64,000 nucleotides of DNA from Clavibacter michiganensis (GTDB lineage Bacteria > Actinomycetota > Actinomycetes > Actinomycetales > Microbacteriaceae): NCBI RefSeq assembly GCF_021216655.1, contig NZ_CP080437.1:992001-1056000 (forward strand), in the 5' to 3' direction. Position numbers and translations under genes: made by a program. The first letter of the stretch is position 1. Every line of letters starts with the position of its first letter. The notes beneath the pieces were generated by a model, which worked only from the letters and a program-made list of their open reading frames with translations, was not told the DNA's origin and ran no database searches. Shown in pieces: positions 1 through 10,691 of the stretch.

Positions 1-3000
1 CGAGCACGTCCCGGCTGAGGCGGATGAGCTCGTTGTCGAAGTGGGCCTCGAGCTCGTGGTCCTGCGACCGGCCGTGCTTCATCGGCTCGTCCTCGGCGAA
101 GGTCGGGCCGACCAGGATCGGCGTGAGGTCGAGGCCGGACGCCTTCCAGTGGTCGACCGCGTCCTCGACGCCGAGCAGGTCGTTGCGACCCACGATCTCG
201 TCGAGCGAGCGGTAGCCGAGGGCGGCCAGGTGCTCGCGCACCTCCTGCGCGATGAACTCGAAGAAGTTGACGACGTGCTCCGCCTTGCCCGGGAAGCGCT
301 TGCGCAGCTCCGGGTTCTGCGTGGCGACGCCCACGGGGCAGGTGTCGAGGTGGCAGACGCGCATCATGATGCAGCCGGAGACGACGAGCGGCGCGGTGGC
401 GAAGCCGAACTCCTCGGCCCCGAGCAGCGCGCCGACGATGACGTCGCGGCCGGACTTCATCTGCCCGTCGACCTGCACGACCACGCGGTCGCGCATGCCG
501 TTGAGGCGGAGGGTCTGCTGCGTCTCGGCGAGGCCGAGCTCCCACGGCGTGCCGGCGTGCTTGAGGGAGTTGACCGGGCTCGCTCCCGTGCCGCCGTCGT
601 GGCCCGAGACGAGGATCACGTCGCTCAGCGCCTTCGCGACGCCGGCTGCCACTGCGCCGATGCCCGACTGGCTGACGAGCTTCGTGTGGATCCGGGCGCT
701 CGGGTTCGCGCGCTTGAGGTCGAAGATCAGCTGCTTGAGGTCCTCGATCGAGTAGATGTCGTGGTGCGGCGGCGGGGAGATCAGGCCGACGCCCGCGGTC
801 GCGTGCCGCGTGCGCGCCACCCACGGGTAGACCTTGCCGGGCGGCAGCTGCCCGCCCTCGCCGGGCTTGGCACCCTGCGCGAGCTTGATCTGGATGTCGT
901 CGGCGTGCGTGAGGTACATGCTCGTGACGCCGAAGCGCCCGGACGCGACCTGCTTGATGGAGCTGCGGCGCTCGGGGTCGAGCAGGCGCTCGACGTTCTC
1001 GCCGCCCTCGCCGGTGTTCGACTTGGCTCCGAGGCGGTTCATCGCGATGGCGAGCGTCTCGTGCGCCTCCTCGGAGATCGATCCGTAGCTCATCGCGCCC
1101 GTGGAGAAGCGCTTCACGATGTCGCTGATGGGCTCGACCTCGTCGAGCGGCACCGGCGGTCGCGTGCCCGTGCGCAGCTGGAACATGCCGCGCAGCGTCA
1201 TCAGGTCCTTCGACTGCGCGTCGACCATGGACGTGTACTCGCGGAAGATGTCGTACCGCCGCGTGCGCGTCGCGTGCTGCAGCCGGAAGATCGTGTCCGG
1301 GTTGAACAGGTGCGGGGACCCGTCGCGGCGCCACTGGTACTCGCCGCCCGTCTGCAGGCGCTCGTGCGAGAGCACGGCGCCGTCCGTCGGGTAGGCGCTG
1401 CGGTGGCGCGCGGCGTTCTCGGCCGCTATGACGTCGATCCCGACGCCACCGAGGCGCGTGGTGGTGCCCGAGAAGTACTGGTCCACCAGCCCCTGCGAGA
1501 GGCCGACGGCCTCGAAGCACTGCGCGCCCGCGTACGAGGACACCGTGGAGATGCCCATCTTGGACATGATCTTCAGCACGCCCTTGCCGAGGCCCTTGAT
1601 GAGGTTCCGCGTGGCCTTCTCCGGCGTCACGCCCGTGAGCATGCCGCTGCGGACGAGGTCCTCGCAGGACTCCATCGCCAGGTACGGGTTGACCGCCGAG
1701 GCGCCGTAGCCGATGAGCAGCGCGATGTGGTGCACCTCGCGCACGTCGCCGGCCTCGACGACGATGCCGACCTTCATGCGGGTCTGCTTGCGGATGAGGT
1801 GGTGGTGCACGGCCGCGATCATGAGGAGCGACGGGATGGGCGCGAGGTCGCGGTTGGAGTCGCGGTCCGACAGCACGATGAACTGCGCGCCGTGCGCGAT
1901 AGCGCGGTCGACCTCGTCGCACATGGCGTCGATGCGCCTCTGCATGGCGAGCGGCCCGTCGTCGACGCGGTAGAGGCCGCTCACGATGGTCGTCGTGCGG
2001 CTGCCCGGGCGGTGGTCGATGTGGATGACCTTGGCGAGCTCGTCGTTGTCGATGACCGGGAAGTCGAGCACGACCTGCTTCGTGTGCTCGGGGCCGGCGT
2101 CGAGGAGGTTGCGCTGCGGCCCGAGGCCGAGGCGGAGGCTGGTGACGACCTCCTCGCGGATGGAGTCGAGCGGCGGGTTGGTGACCTGCGCGAACTGTTG
2201 CGTGAAGTAGTCGAACAGCAGGCGCGGGCGCTGCGAGAGGACGGCGATGGGCGTGTCCGAGCCCATGGCGCCGAGGGGCTCCGCGCCGACCTTCGCCATG
2301 GGCATGAGGAGCATCCGCACCTCCTCCTCCGTGTAGCCGAAGGTGCGCTGGCGCCGGACGACGGACGCGGGCGTGTGCACGACGTGCTCGCGCTCCGGCA
2401 GGTCGGCGAGGTGGATCCGGTTCCGGAGCCACTCGCCCCACGGCGCGCTGGCCGCCAGCTCGGACTTGATCTCGTCGTCCTCGATGATGCGGCCGGCCTC
2501 GGTGTCGACGAGGAACATCTTGCCGGGGCGCAGGCGGCCCTTCCGCATGATGCGCGCGGGGTCGATCTCGAGCACGCCGATCTCGCTGCCCAGCACCACG
2601 AGACCGTCGTGCGTGACGAGGTAGCGGCCGGGGCGCAGGCCGTTGCGGTCGAGCGTCGCGCCGACGAGCGTGCCGTCGGTGAAGGTGAGCGCGGCCGGGC
2701 CGTCCCACGGTTCCATGACCATGGAGTGGTACTCGTAGAAGTCGCGGCGGACGGGATCGATGTCGGTCTGCTTCTCCCACGCCTCCGGGACCATCATCAT
2801 CATCGCGTGCGGCAGGCTGCGGCCGCTGAGGCTCAGGAGCTCGAGCACCTCGTCGAACGACGCGGAGTCGCTCGCGCCGGGCGTGACGATCGGCATGAGC
2901 GGCGACAGGTCGCCGAGCAGCTCCGACTCGAGCTGGGACTGGCGGGCGCGCATCCAGTTGCGGTTGCCGGCGACCGTGTTGATCTCGCCGTTGTGCGCCA

Positions 3001-3754
3001 TCATGCGCAGCGGCTGCGCGAGGGGCCACGACGGGAACGTGTTGGTGGAGTAGCGCGAGTGCACGATGGCGAGCTTGGATGCGAAGCGCTCGTCGGAGAG
3101 GTCGGGGTAGAACGGCTCCAGCTGGAGCGTGGTGACCATGCCCTTGTAGACGAGGGTGCGCGAGGACAGCGAGATGAAGTAGGCGCCGAACTCCCGCTCC
3201 GCGCGCTTGCGCAGGCGGAAGGCGAGGCGGTCGAGGGCGAGCCCCGACGGTCGGTCCTCCGGCCGCGCGGCGTCGGAGGTCAGGAACAGGTGGCGGAACG
3301 CGGGCATGGCCTTGCGCGCCAGGTTGCCGAGGTGCGTCGCGTCGACCGGGACCTCGCGCCAGCCGAGGACGCGCAGTCGCTCGTCGCCGGCGATGCGCTC
3401 GATGCCGGACTGCAGCTCCTCGCGCTCGGCGTCGTCGGTGGGCAGGAAGGCCATGCCGACCGCGTACTCCCCCATGGGCGGGAGGTCGAAGCCGACGACG
3501 CCGCGGAGGAACGCGTCCGGGATCTGCGTCATGATCCCGGCGCCGTCGCCGGTGCCCGCGTCGGATCCGATCGCGCCGCGGTGCTCCAGGTTCCGGAGCG
3601 CGTCCAACGCGTTGACGATGATGTCGTGACCGGGGGTGCCGCGCAGGGTGGCCACCATGGCCAGGCCGCACGCGTCCTTCTCGAACGCCGGGTCGTAGAG
3701 GCCCTGCTTCGCGGGGAAGGAGCCGCCGGGAGGGGAGGTGGAGGAGAACGCCAT
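1..3754 (-). CDS. gltB: Glutamate synthase (NADPH) large subunit, C-terminus cut by window edge
   Basis: Ferredoxin-fold glutamate synthase large chain: it makes two glutamates from glutamine plus 2-oxoglutarate, with GltD as electron-donating partner. About 1251 residues are visible out of a usual 1500 or so, so the GXGXG-domain end lies off the window. The N-terminus has a short propeptide followed by the amidotransferase nucleophile Cys29 in KDACGLA. Near the visible end is the 3Fe-4S cluster motif [15 protein letters not shown], followed by VATQ. The ATG at 3752-3754 is the first Met before the conserved Cys. The gene lies downstream of lgt at the end of the trp-lgt run, with a 107-bp gap holding a weak hairpin. 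No gltD is seen; it would be expected just off the left edge. Identification is firm. Confidence 0.96.
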   Translation of the reverse strand, partial: MAFSSTSPPGGSFPAKQGLYDPAFEKDACGLAMVATLRGTPGHDIIVNALDALRNLEHRGAIGSDAGTGDGAGIMTQIPDAFLRGVVGFDLPPMGEYAVGMAFLPTDDAEREELQSGIERIAGDERLRVLGWREVPVDATHLGNLARKAMPAFRHLFLTSDAARPEDRPSGLALDRLAFRLRKRAEREFGAYFISLSSRTLVYKGMVTTLQLEPFYPDLSDERFASKLAIVHSRYSTNTFPSWPLAQPLRMMAHNGEINTVAGNRNWMRARQSQLESELLGDLSPLMPIVTPGASDSASFDEVLELLSLSGRSLPHAMMMMVPEAWEKQTDIDPVRRDFYEYHSMVMEPWDGPAALTFTDGTLVGATLDRNGLRPGRYLVTHDGLVVLGSEIGVLEIDPARIMRKGRLRPGKMFLVDTEAGRIIEDDEIKSELAASAPWGEWLRNRIHLADLPEREHVVHTPASVVRRQRTFGYTEEEVRMLLMPMAKVGAEPLGAMGSDTPIAVLSQRPRLLFDYFTQQFAQVTNPPLDSIREEVVTSLRLGLGPQRNLLDAGPEHTKQVVLDFPVIDNDELAKVIHIDHRPGSRTTTIVSGLYRVDDGPLAMQRRIDAMCDEVDRAIAHGAQFIVLSDRDSNRDLAPIPSLLMIAAVHHHLIRKQTRMKVGIVVEAGDVREVHHIALLIGYGASAVNPYLAMESCEDLVRSGMLTGVTPEKATRNLIKGLGKGVLKIMSKMGISTVSSYAGAQCFEAVGLSQGLVDQYFSGTTTRLGGVGIDVIAAENAARHRSAYPTDGAVLSHERLQTGGEYQWRRDGSPHLFNPDTIFRLQHATRTRRYDIFREYTSMVDAQSKDLMTLRGMFQLRTGTRPPVPLDEVEPISDIVKRFSTGAMSYGSISEEAHETLAIAMNRLGAKSNTGEGGENVERLLDPERRSSIKQVASGRFGVTSMYLTHADDIQIKLAQGAKPGEGGQLPPGKVYPWVARTRHATAGVGLISPPPHHDIYSIEDLKQLIFDLKRANPSARIHTKLVSQSGIGAVAAGVAKALSDVILVSGHDGGTGASPVNSLKHAGTPWELGLAETQQTLRLNGMRDRVVVQVDGQMKSGRDVIVGALLGAEEFGFATAPLVVSGCIMMRVCHLDTCPVGVATQNPELRKRFPGKAEHVVNFFEFIAQEVREHLAALGYRSLDEIVGRNDLLGVEDAVDHWKASGLDLTPILVGPTFAEDEPMKHGRSQDHELEAHFDNELIRLSRDVL

Positions 3755-3806
3755 GGGAACCGTCCTAGATGCACTGCGGAGGGACGTCGCTGGCCCTGTG
3801 GTGGGG

Positions 3807-3835
3807 ACCGCCTCGCGGGAGGGAGAGGAGGCGGT
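3807..3835 (-). terminator. Weak hairpin between lgt and gltB
   Basis: An 8-bp inverted repeat (accgcctc / gaggcggt) with a 13-nt loop lies in the 107-bp gap between the lgt stop and the gltB start. There is no T-run after it, so it could be a weak terminator, a processing site or chance in GC-rich sequence. Confidence 0.25.
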
Positions 3836-3861
3836 GACCGCGGGGGTGCCCGCGCTGGGGA

Positions 3862-4884
3862 CTAGGCGCCGCGTCCGCTTGTGGCGGGGAGAGCGTGGGA
3901 GTCCGAACCGGTGGATGCCCGATCGTCGTCGACGTCGGCGAAATCCGAATCCGTGTACACCGATGCTACCTCGCCGTCGCGCCCCGCCTTCGCGCGGGCG
4001 CTTACGTCCTCCGGGGTGCGGCCCGGCAGGTACGGGCTCGGCTCGCTGCCGACGTGACGACGGGTCTGCACGATGAAGAGCACGAGGCCGAGGGCCACCG
4101 CGAAGAAGGCAGCCCAGACGTTGGTGCGGATGCCGAAGAAGATCTCGCTGGGGTCGATGCGGATCGACTCGAAGACCATGCGCCCGAGGCCGTACCACAT
4201 GAGGTAGACGGCGAGCCCGCGACCCCACTGCAGGCGGACGGCGCGACCCAGCGCCATGATGACGAGGGCGCCGGCGACGTTCCACACGATCTCGTAGAGG
4301 AACGTGGGGTGGAAGAGCGTGCCCGCGGGCAGCCCGGCCGGGAACGCGGCGTTGGTCGGGTCGACCTGGAGGCCCCACGGCAGCGTGGTCGGCGTGCCGA
4401 ACAGCTCCTGGTTGAAGTAGTTGCCCATGCGGCCCGCCGCCTGCGCGAGGAGGAGGCCGGGGGCGAGCGCGTCGGCGAAGGTCCAGAAGCGGACGCCCGT
4501 CCACTTGGAGCCGAGCCACACGCCCACGGCACCGCCGATGAGGGCGCCGAAGATGGCGATGCCGCCCTCCCACACGTAGAGCACGCGCCACAGGTCCGCA
4601 CCGTCGTAGAAGTAGTCGCCGGGGTGGGTGAGCACGTGGAACGCGCGGGCGCCGACGATGCCGAGGACGAGCGCGCACAGGGTGAAGTCGATGACCGTGC
4701 CCGACTCCACGCCCCGCGCCACGAGGCGGCGGTTGGTGAGGAACGCGGCGATGAGGATGCCGACGAGGATGCACACGGCGTACGCGTGGATGACGAAGGT
4801 GAGCGGCAGGTCGATGCCGAAGCCCTGGAGCCACGCCGTGACGTCGAACCGGGTGTCGGACGGATCCGGGCTGGGGATGCTCAT
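3862..4884 (-). CDS. lgt: Prolipoprotein diacylglyceryl transferase
   Basis: Integral membrane enzyme that moves diacylglycerol from phosphatidylglycerol onto the lipobox cysteine of prelipoproteins, the first step of lipoprotein maturation. The 340-residue product has about seven hydrophobic segments and the Lgt signature [14 protein letters not shown] (about residues 145-160), with the conserved Arg, Asn and Glu. A hydrophilic C-terminal tail of about 60 residues, rich in Asp and Ser, follows the last membrane segment, as is common in actinobacterial Lgt. The ATG at 4882-4884 is chosen because codons upstream are compositional noise. It lies 71 bp downstream of trpA, the same trpA-lgt neighbourhood as in mycobacteria. 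Its likely client in this window is the ABC solute-binding lipoprotein at 34143-35195. Confidence 0.96.
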   Translation of the reverse strand: MSIPSPDPSDTRFDVTAWLQGFGIDLPLTFVIHAYAVCILVGILIAAFLTNRRLVARGVESGTVIDFTLCALVLGIVGARAFHVLTHPGDYFYDGADLWRVLYVWEGGIAIFGALIGGAVGVWLGSKWTGVRFWTFADALAPGLLLAQAAGRMGNYFNQELFGTPTTLPWGLQVDPTNAAFPAGLPAGTLFHPTFLYEIVWNVAGALVIMALGRAVRLQWGRGLAVYLMWYGLGRMVFESIRIDPSEIFFGIRTNVWAAFFAVALGLVLFIVQTRRHVGSEPSPYLPGRTPEDVSARAKAGRDGEVASVYTDSDFADVDDDRASTGSDSHALPATSGRGA

Positions 4885-4955
4885 CGGGTCGAACAACGGA
4901 TGGCGCTCACTTTCGCAGGGGGGTCGGCGGGCGCGGCGGGACCGCGGGCCGGGGG

Positions 4956-5768
4956 CTACTGTAGCGCGGTTCCCCGCGCGAGATCGGCCGCGGCGCGGGC
5001 GACGCCGGGCACGCCGCCGTCGGCGAGGGCCGCGACGAGGGCGGATCCGACGATGGCGCCGTCGGCGTAGTCGAGCACCTCGCGCACCTGGTCGCCGGTG
5101 GAGATGCCGATGCCGACGCACGCGCTCGTGGAGCCGGCGTCGCGCAGGCGCGAGACGAGTCCGCGGGCGGCCTGGTCGACGTCCTGGCGCGCGCCCGTTA
5201 TGCCCATGGTCGAGACCGCGTAGACGAACCCGCGGCTGCGCTCGACCGCCTGGCGCAGGCGCGCCTCGCTGGACGACGGGGCCGCGAGGAACACGCGGTC
5301 GAGGCCCGTGCGCTCGGACGCGGCCAGCCAGTCGGCGCCCTCGTCCGGGATGAGGTCGGGCGTGATGAGGCCGGCGCCGCCCGCGGCGACGATGTCGTCC
5401 GCGAAGCGCTCGACGCCGTACTGCACGACGGGGTTCCAGTAGGTCATGAGGAGCACGGGCGCGTCGACGCGCTGGGTGATCGCGTGCAGCGCGTCGAAGC
5501 CGTCGCGGAGGCGGAAGCCCTGCGCGAGCGCCGTCTGGGTCGCGCGCTGGATGACCGGGCCGTCCATCACGGGGTCGCTGTACGGCAGGCCGAGCTCGAT
5601 GACGTCGACGCCGTTCTCGACGAGCGCGACGGCGGCCTCGATGCTCGTGGCGAGGTCGGGGAAGCCGACGGGGAGGTACCCGACGAGGGCGCCCGATCCC
5701 TGCTCGCGGCGGACCGCGATGGCCCGCTCGACGGGACTGACGGCGGGCGGTGCGGCGTGAGCGGTCAC
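4956..5768 (-). CDS. trpA: Tryptophan synthase alpha subunit
   Basis: Cleaves indole-3-glycerol phosphate to indole and glyceraldehyde 3-phosphate and passes indole through a tunnel to TrpB. The 270-residue TIM barrel has the catalytic Glu in [19 protein letters not shown] (about residue 56) and the catalytic Asp in [11 protein letters not shown]. The phosphate-binding end [10 protein letters not shown] / [10 protein letters not shown] is present. The start is a GTG overlapping the trpB stop by 4 bp (GTGA), the usual signature of translational coupling; the longer open frame upstream is a shadow of trpB. It is the last trp gene before lgt. Length and motifs match the family and nothing is missing. 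Confidence 0.97.
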   Translation of the reverse strand: MTAHAAPPAVSPVERAIAVRREQGSGALVGYLPVGFPDLATSIEAAVALVENGVDVIELGLPYSDPVMDGPVIQRATQTALAQGFRLRDGFDALHAITQRVDAPVLLMTYWNPVVQYGVERFADDIVAAGGAGLITPDLIPDEGADWLAASERTGLDRVFLAAPSSSEARLRQAVERSRGFVYAVSTMGITGARQDVDQAARGLVSRLRDAGSTSACVGIGISTGDQVREVLDYADGAIVGSALVAALADGGVPGVARAAADLARGTALQ

Positions 5769-6979
5769 GACTGCTCCGCCCCTGCGTCGATGAGGTCGAA
5801 GTACTTGCCCGCGGTCTCCATGTCCTTGTCGCCGCGGCCGCTGAGGTTGATCAGGATGATCGAGTCCGGGCCGAGCTCCTTGCCGAGCTCGAGCGCGCCT
5901 GCGAGGGCGTGCGCGGACTCGATGGCGGGGATGATGCCCTCGGTGCGGCTGAGCAGGCGCAGCGCGCTCATGGCCTGGTCGTCCGTGACGGGTCGGTAGG
6001 ACGCGCGGCCGAGGTCCGACAGCCAGGAGTGCTCCGGGCCGACGCCCGGGTAGTCGAGGCCCGCGGAGATCGAGTGCGAGTCGATGGTCTGGCCGTCCTC
6101 GTCCTGCAGGAGGTAGCTGCGCGCGCCGTGCAGCATGCCGGGGCGGCCCTTGGTGATGGTGGCGGCCGTGCGCGGGGTGTCCGCCCCGTCGCCGCCGGCC
6201 TCGAAGCCGTAGAGCGCCACGTCGGCGTCGTCGAGGAAGGCGTGGAAGATGCCGATGGCGTTGGATCCGCCGCCCACGCACGCGGCGACCGCGTCGGGCA
6301 GCCGGCCGGTGAGCGCGAGGACCTGCTCGCGGGCCTCCTCGCCGATGACCTTCTGCAGGTCGCGGACCATCGCCGGGAACGGGTGCGGGCCCGCGACCGT
6401 GCCGAAGACGTAGTTCGTGGTCTCGACGTTGGTCACCCAGTCGCGCATGGCGTCGTTGATGGCGTCCTTGAGGGTGCGCGAGCCCGAGCGGACCGGGATG
6501 ACCTCGGCGCCGAGCAGGCGCATCCGCGCCACGTTCAGCGCCTGGCGCTCGGTGTCGACCTCGCCCATGTAGATGACGCAGTCGAGGCCGAAGAGCGCGG
6601 CCGCGGTGGCGGTCGCGACGCCGTGCTGGCCCGCTCCCGTCTCCGCGATGATGCGCTTCTTGCCGATCTTCTTCGTGAGCAGCGCCTGGCCCAGCACGTT
6701 GTTGATCTTGTGCGAGCCGGTGTGGTTCAGGTCCTCGCGCTTGAGGATGATGCGGGCCCCGCCGGCGTGCTCGGCGAACCGCGGCACCTCCGTGATGAGC
6801 GACGGGCGTCCGGTGTAGCTGCGGTGCAGCTCCTTCAGCTCCTCGATGAACGCGGGATCGACCTTGAGCTCCTCCCACGCCTCCGCCAGCTCGTCGAGGG
6901 CGGCGACGAGGGACTCGGGGACGTAGCGCCCGCCGAAGTCGCCGAAGTACGGGCCGGTCGCGCTGCGCAGGTCCGTCAT
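5765..6979 (-). CDS. trpB: Tryptophan synthase beta subunit
   Basis: PLP enzyme that condenses indole with serine to give tryptophan, as an alpha2beta2 complex with TrpA. It has 404 residues, the normal length for TrpB1. The PLP Schiff-base lysine is Lys91 in HTGSHKINN, and the catalytic Glu and indole-site loop lie in [12 protein letters not shown]. The phosphate-binding glycine loop is [10 protein letters not shown]. The ATG overlaps the trpC stop by 4 bp (ATGA) and the trpA GTG overlaps its own stop, so trpC-trpB-trpA is translationally coupled. Confidence 0.98.
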   Translation of the reverse strand: MTDLRSATGPYFGDFGGRYVPESLVAALDELAEAWEELKVDPAFIEELKELHRSYTGRPSLITEVPRFAEHAGGARIILKREDLNHTGSHKINNVLGQALLTKKIGKKRIIAETGAGQHGVATATAAALFGLDCVIYMGEVDTERQALNVARMRLLGAEVIPVRSGSRTLKDAINDAMRDWVTNVETTNYVFGTVAGPHPFPAMVRDLQKVIGEEAREQVLALTGRLPDAVAACVGGGSNAIGIFHAFLDDADVALYGFEAGGDGADTPRTAATITKGRPGMLHGARSYLLQDEDGQTIDSHSISAGLDYPGVGPEHSWLSDLGRASYRPVTDDQAMSALRLLSRTEGIIPAIESAHALAGALELGKELGPDSIILINLSGRGDKDMETAGKYFDLIDAGAEQS

Positions 6980-7752
6980 GCCCGGATGTCCAGGAACTCG
7001 GAGAGCGTGCGGACGGGATCGCCCGTGACGAGCGCCTCGCCCACCAGCACGACGTCGGCGCCCGAGCGGCGGTAGTGCGCCACGTCGTCCGTGGTCTTCA
7101 CCGCGGACTCGGCGATGCGGACGACGCCCGCGGGGATGGAGTCGGCCAGGCGGCCGAACAGGTCGCGGTCGAGCTCGAACGTGGTCAGGTTGCGCGCGTT
7201 GACGCCGACGACCTGCGCGCCGAGGTCGAGCGCGCGGGACACCTCCTCCGCGGAGTGGGTCTCGACGAGCGCGGTCATGCCGAGCTCGCCCACCAGCGCG
7301 TGCAGCTCGACGAGCGTCTTCTGGTCGAGCGCGGCGACGATGAGGAGGACGAGGTCGGCGCCGGACGCGCGGGCCTCGAGCACCTGGTACGGCTCGCCGA
7401 TGAAGTCCTTGCGGAGCACCGGGATGGAGACGGTGTCGCGCACCTGCTCGAGGTCCTGGAGGGATCCGCGGAACTTGCGGCCCTCGGTGAGGACGCTGAT
7501 GGCGCTGGCGCCGCCGGTCTCGTAACGGGACGCGAGGAGCGCGGGATCCGGGATCTCGGCGAGGGCGCCGCGCGAGGGGCTCGAGCGCTTGACCTCGGCG
7601 ATGATCTTCACGCGGTCGGCGGGCGCGAGGGCGCCGACCGCGTCGAGGGCGGCGGGACGCGCGAGCGCCTCGGCCTCGACCTGGGCGAGCGGACGGGTCT
7701 CGCGGCGGGCGGCCGCGTCCTCGAGGGCACCGGCGAGGAGGTCGCCCAGCAC
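6976..7752 (-). CDS. trpC: Indole-3-glycerol phosphate synthase
   Basis: Closes the indole ring of CdRP to form indole-3-glycerol phosphate. The 258-residue TIM barrel carries [14 protein letters not shown] (substrate lysine and phosphate loop), [12 protein letters not shown] with the catalytic Lys, ALVETHS with a catalytic Glu, and [11 protein letters not shown]. The start is a GTG at 7750-7752 that overlaps the upstream TAG by one base (TAGTG); it begins VLGDLLAGA, the usual N-terminus in actinobacterial TrpC. The longer open frame is noise. No trpF is present nearby; in actinobacteria the bifunctional HisA/TrpF enzyme PriA, encoded elsewhere, normally supplies that step. Confidence 0.96.
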   Translation of the reverse strand: MLGDLLAGALEDAAARRETRPLAQVEAEALARPAALDAVGALAPADRVKIIAEVKRSSPSRGALAEIPDPALLASRYETGGASAISVLTEGRKFRGSLQDLEQVRDTVSIPVLRKDFIGEPYQVLEARASGADLVLLIVAALDQKTLVELHALVGELGMTALVETHSAEEVSRALDLGAQVVGVNARNLTTFELDRDLFGRLADSIPAGVVRIAESAVKTTDDVAHYRRSGADVVLVGEALVTGDPVRTLSEFLDIRA

Positions 7753-7994
7753 TACGAGTGCGCCTTCGAGTGGGTGGAGACCGTGCGGTGCCCGTCGACG
7801 CCGAAGCCCAGCTTCTTCATGACGCCGCCGGTGATCCAGCCGAGGATCGCGAGGACGGCCGAGGCCCACACGACGGGCTCGATGGCGAACCAGAAGGCGA
7901 TGGTGCCGACGGTGAACGCGACGAGCATGATGACGACGGCCGTCCAGGCCGCCGGCGAGTTGCCGTGGCCGGGTTCTGCGGACTCTGTGGACAT
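7752..7994 (-). CDS. HGxxPAAW-family small membrane protein (trp operon)
   Basis: An 80-residue protein with two predicted transmembrane segments (about residues 16-38 and 40-58). The conserved N-terminal motif HGNSPAAWT defines the actinobacterial HGxxPAAW family (also seen as DUF6704). Function is unknown. A clear Shine-Dalgarno (GAGGAG) precedes the ATG, and its stop overlaps the trpC GTG by one base, so it is co-translated with trpC. Constant placement between the trp membrane protein and trpC suggests a role tied to tryptophan synthesis or to an aromatic metabolite at the membrane, but that is inference from context only. Confidence 0.85.
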   Translation of the reverse strand: MSTESAEPGHGNSPAAWTAVVIMLVAFTVGTIAFWFAIEPVVWASAVLAILGWITGGVMKKLGFGVDGHRTVSTHSKAHS

Positions 7995-8069
7995 GCGTGC
8001 TCCTCGGGGATCGTGCGATGGGGACGGATCGAGTCTACCCGGCGGCGTCCGGGCGGCCGTCGGCTTGGG

Positions 8070-8100
8070 GAGGGTCGGACGGGGCCGTCAGCCGACCCTC
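8070..8100 (-). terminator. Hairpin at the end of the trp membrane protein gene
   Basis: A perfect 9-bp inverted repeat (gagggtcgg / ccgaccctc) with a 13-nt loop overlaps the stop of the trp-region membrane gene, upstream of the HGxxPAAW gene. No U-tract follows, so it may be an intra-operon attenuator or RNA-processing site rather than a full terminator. Confidence 0.4.
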
Positions 8101-8737
8101 ACGAGGTTCCGTCGGTCGGGGCGTCGTCGGGGTCGCCGGACTCGCGGCGGGTGGGATCCGCGCCGCCGCTCAGGCTGTCCCACGCGGCCACGGGATCCTC
8201 GCGCGGGACGATCCGCCGGGCGGGCGACTGGTCGGGCGCGTCGTACCGGGACCGGCGGGTGGGCCAGCGCGGTCCGGTGACCGCGACGAAGAGGCCCGTC
8301 AGCGCCGACGCGATGCCCGCGACCAGCGTGACCGGACCCCAGGGGGTCGTGGTCCACCCGTCGACGAGCTCCGCCACGGCCGATGAGCCCGCGACGCCGG
8401 TGACGGTCGTCACCGCGGCCTCGCCCGCCTGGACGGGCCCCGCGGTCGCGGCGAACGCCGTGAGCGCCACCGTCGCGCCGATGAGCGCCTGCAGGATCCC
8501 GAGCACCACGCGGAGCACGCGGCCCGCGATGGCGAGCGCGCCGGCGAGGGCGAGGCTGGACAGCGCGAGGGCGCTGAGCGCGGGGGCGGCGACGCTGCCC
8601 GCGACGGGCACGAGCGTCGGCGCCTGGCCGCCGATGCGGAGCGTCGACCAGTCCTGCGACCAGCCGAGGAACGTGGCGGCGCTCGTGGCGAGGACGAGCA
8701 GGAGGGCGAGGGACTTCGTGCGGCGGGTGACGCGCAT
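8099..8737 (-). CDS. Trp-region conserved membrane protein (Trp_oprn_chp family)
   Basis: A 212-residue integral membrane protein with about four hydrophobic helices: residues 6-24, 37-55, 60-85 and 120-140. A GWSQDW-type motif follows the first helix and a charged cytoplasmic tail of about 60 residues lies after TGPRWPTRR. It matches the conserved hypothetical membrane protein found between trpE and trpC in actinobacteria (the Rv1610 position in M. tuberculosis). Function is not known; a role in tryptophan or precursor transport has only been guessed. Its ATG overlaps the trpE stop by one base (TGATG). Confidence 0.85.
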   Translation of the reverse strand: MRVTRRTKSLALLLVLATSAATFLGWSQDWSTLRIGGQAPTLVPVAGSVAAPALSALALSSLALAGALAIAGRVLRVVLGILQALIGATVALTAFAATAGPVQAGEAAVTTVTGVAGSSAVAELVDGWTTTPWGPVTLVAGIASALTGLFVAVTGPRWPTRRSRYDAPDQSPARRIVPREDPVAAWDSLSGGADPTRRESGDPDDAPTDGTS

Positions 8738-10296
8738 CAGCGCACGCGCCGCATGGCTTCGGCGACGGCCACGGCGCGCAGCGGAGCCGCGGCCTTGTTC
8801 TGCGACTCGAGGTACTCCGCGTCCGGGTCGGAGTCGGCGACCATGCCGCCGCCGGCCTGGACGTGCGCGATGCCGTCGACGATGGTGGCGGTGCGGATCG
8901 CGATGGCGAGGTCGGCGTCGCCCGCGAAGTCGAAGTAGCCCACCACTCCCCCGTACACGCCGCGCTGGGCGGGCTCCAGCTCGTCGATGATCTGCAGCGC
9001 GCGCGGCTTGGGCGCGCCCGAGAGCGTGCCGGCCGGGAACGTGGCGCGGAAGACGTCGATGCTCGAGACGCCGGGCCGGAGCGTGCCCTCGACCGAGCTG
9101 ACCAGGTGCATGATGTGGCTGAACCGCTCGACGCGCATGAACTCGGTGACCTCGACGGATCCCGGGGCGCACGCCTTCAGCATGTCGTTGCGCGCGAGGT
9201 CCACCAGCATGAGGTGCTCGGCGCGCTCCTTCGGGTCGGCGAGCAGCGACTCCTCGTGGGCGACGTCCTCCTCCACGGTCGCGCCGCGCGGGCGGGATCC
9301 CGCGATGGGGTGCATGTAGACGTGGTCGTCGGTGACCGTGACGAGCGCCTCGGGCGAGGACCCGACGATCGAGTACGGCTTCCCGTCCGCGTCCTCGAGC
9401 GTGAGGAGGTACATGTACGGGCTCGGGTTGAGCACGCGCAGGATGCGGTAGACGTCGATCGGGTCGGCCGTGGTCGGCTGGTCGAAGCGCTGCGAGATGA
9501 CGACCTGGAAGACGTCGCCCTCGTGGATGTGGTGCTTGCTGCGCGCGATCGCCGCGTGGAAGTCGGCGGGCTCGGTCCGGAGCGTCGCCGACGGCCGGGC
9601 CTGGAGGTCGACCTCGGCGAGGAACGTCTCCGACGGGCGCGCGAGGTCGGCCTGCAAGCGGTCGAGGCGCGCCTGCGCGTCGGTCCACATGGCGTCCTCG
9701 TCGTCGACGCCGTCGTTGAGCGCGGTCGCGACGAGCGTGACGGTGCCGCGGCGATGGTCGAGCACCGCGAGCTCCGAGACGAAGCTGAGCGCCTGGCCCG
9801 GCACGGGCACCTCGGCCGGCGGGCGGTCGGGCAGTCGCTCGATCTGGCGCACGGCCTCCCAGCCGATGAAGCCGACGAGGCCGCCGGTGAGGGGCGGCAG
9901 GCCCGGGATCCGCGGCGTCTCCCAGCGGGCGTAGAGCGCGGCGAGGGCGGCGAGCGGGCCGTCGGGCGCGTCGTCGCCGAGGGCGCGGCGCGCGTCCATG
10001 CCGTAGTCGAGCCAGCGGGCCTCGTCGCCCTGCTGGGTCAGCACGCCGAAGGACGAGACGCCGACGAACGAGAAGCGGGTCCAGATGCCGCCCTGGCCGG
10101 CCGACTCGAGCAGGAAGCTGCCCGGGCGACCCGCCGTGAGCTTGCGGTGCACGCCCACGGGCGTCTCGCCGTCGGCGAAGACCTCGCGGAGCACGGGGAT
10201 CACGCGGTGGTCGGCCGCGAGGGCGCGGAATGCCTCCCTCGTGGTGGTGCCGGGTGCGGGGACGGACGGCGCGGCGGGGCGCGGGGACTCGCTCAT
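8737..10296 (-). CDS. trpE: Anthranilate synthase component I
   Basis: Converts chorismate to anthranilate, using ammonia from the TrpG glutaminase, which is not in this window. The 519-residue product has the tryptophan feedback motif LLES at residues 62-65 followed ten residues later by Ser76 (LLES-X10-S), so the enzyme should be inhibited by Trp. Chorismate-binding motifs include [34 protein letters not shown] and GGVVGYFDF. The ATG overlaps the hisI stop by 4 bp (ATGA), tying tryptophan synthesis translationally to histidine synthesis. It is the only anthranilate synthase gene seen here; trpD is also elsewhere. Confidence 0.97.
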   Translation of the reverse strand: MSESPRPAAPSVPAPGTTTREAFRALAADHRVIPVLREVFADGETPVGVHRKLTAGRPGSFLLESAGQGGIWTRFSFVGVSSFGVLTQQGDEARWLDYGMDARRALGDDAPDGPLAALAALYARWETPRIPGLPPLTGGLVGFIGWEAVRQIERLPDRPPAEVPVPGQALSFVSELAVLDHRRGTVTLVATALNDGVDDEDAMWTDAQARLDRLQADLARPSETFLAEVDLQARPSATLRTEPADFHAAIARSKHHIHEGDVFQVVISQRFDQPTTADPIDVYRILRVLNPSPYMYLLTLEDADGKPYSIVGSSPEALVTVTDDHVYMHPIAGSRPRGATVEEDVAHEESLLADPKERAEHLMLVDLARNDMLKACAPGSVEVTEFMRVERFSHIMHLVSSVEGTLRPGVSSIDVFRATFPAGTLSGAPKPRALQIIDELEPAQRGVYGGVVGYFDFAGDADLAIAIRTATIVDGIAHVQAGGGMVADSDPDAEYLESQNKAAAPLRAVAVAEAMRRVR

Positions 10297-10691
10297 GGGG
10301 TGGGCCCTTCGTCGGCGGCGGGGCGCGCGCCCGTGACGGGGTGGAGGTGGTCGGCGTCGAAGCAGGTGCGCGTGCCGGTGTGGCAGGCCACTCCTACCTG
10401 GTCGACCTGGATGAGGACCGTGTCGCCGTCGCAGTCGAGGGCCGCGTCGCGCACGTACTGGCCGTGCCCGGAGGTGTCGCCCTTCCGCCAGTACTCGCGG
10501 CGGGACCGGGACCAGAAGGTGACGCGGCCGGTGGTGAGCGTGCGGCGGAGGGCCTCGCGGTCCATGTAGCCGAGCATGAGCACCTCGCGCGTGTCGTGCT
10601 GCTGGATCACCGCGGGCAGCAGCCCGTCGTCGGCGAAGGACGCGCGCGCGAGGACGCCGTCCACGTCGGGGACAGGCGCGGGTGCGCTCAT
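10293..10691 (-). CDS. hisI: Phosphoribosyl-AMP cyclohydrolase
   Basis: Zn-dependent hydrolase that opens the adenine ring of PR-AMP, the third step of histidine synthesis. The 132-residue product has [13 protein letters not shown], the substrate motif [13 protein letters not shown] and GDTSGH. The metal-site region is DCDGDT, followed by the two zinc cysteines in [12 protein letters not shown]. It stands alone rather than fused to HisE, as usual in actinobacteria. The start ATG overlaps the hisF stop (ATGA) and its own stop overlaps the trpE ATG. Longer frames upstream are shadows of hisF. Confidence 0.97.
   Translation of the reverse strand: MSAPAPVPDVDGVLARASFADDGLLPAVIQQHDTREVLMLGYMDREALRRTLTTGRVTFWSRSRREYWRKGDTSGHGQYVRDAALDCDGDTVLIQVDQVGVACHTGTRTCFDADHLHPVTGARPAADEGPTP

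Noticed and set aside
41-3865. Plus-strand open frame of 1274 codons opposite gltB
   Set aside because: It is the antisense shadow of gltB in very GC-rich DNA: the composition is Arg/Ala/Asp-rich with no recognisable domain, and the minus frame is clearly glutamate synthase.
4955-4965. TACAGT at the trpA end as an lgt promoter
   Set aside because: It is built from the last trpA codons, has no -35, and a single TANNNT match is expected by chance.
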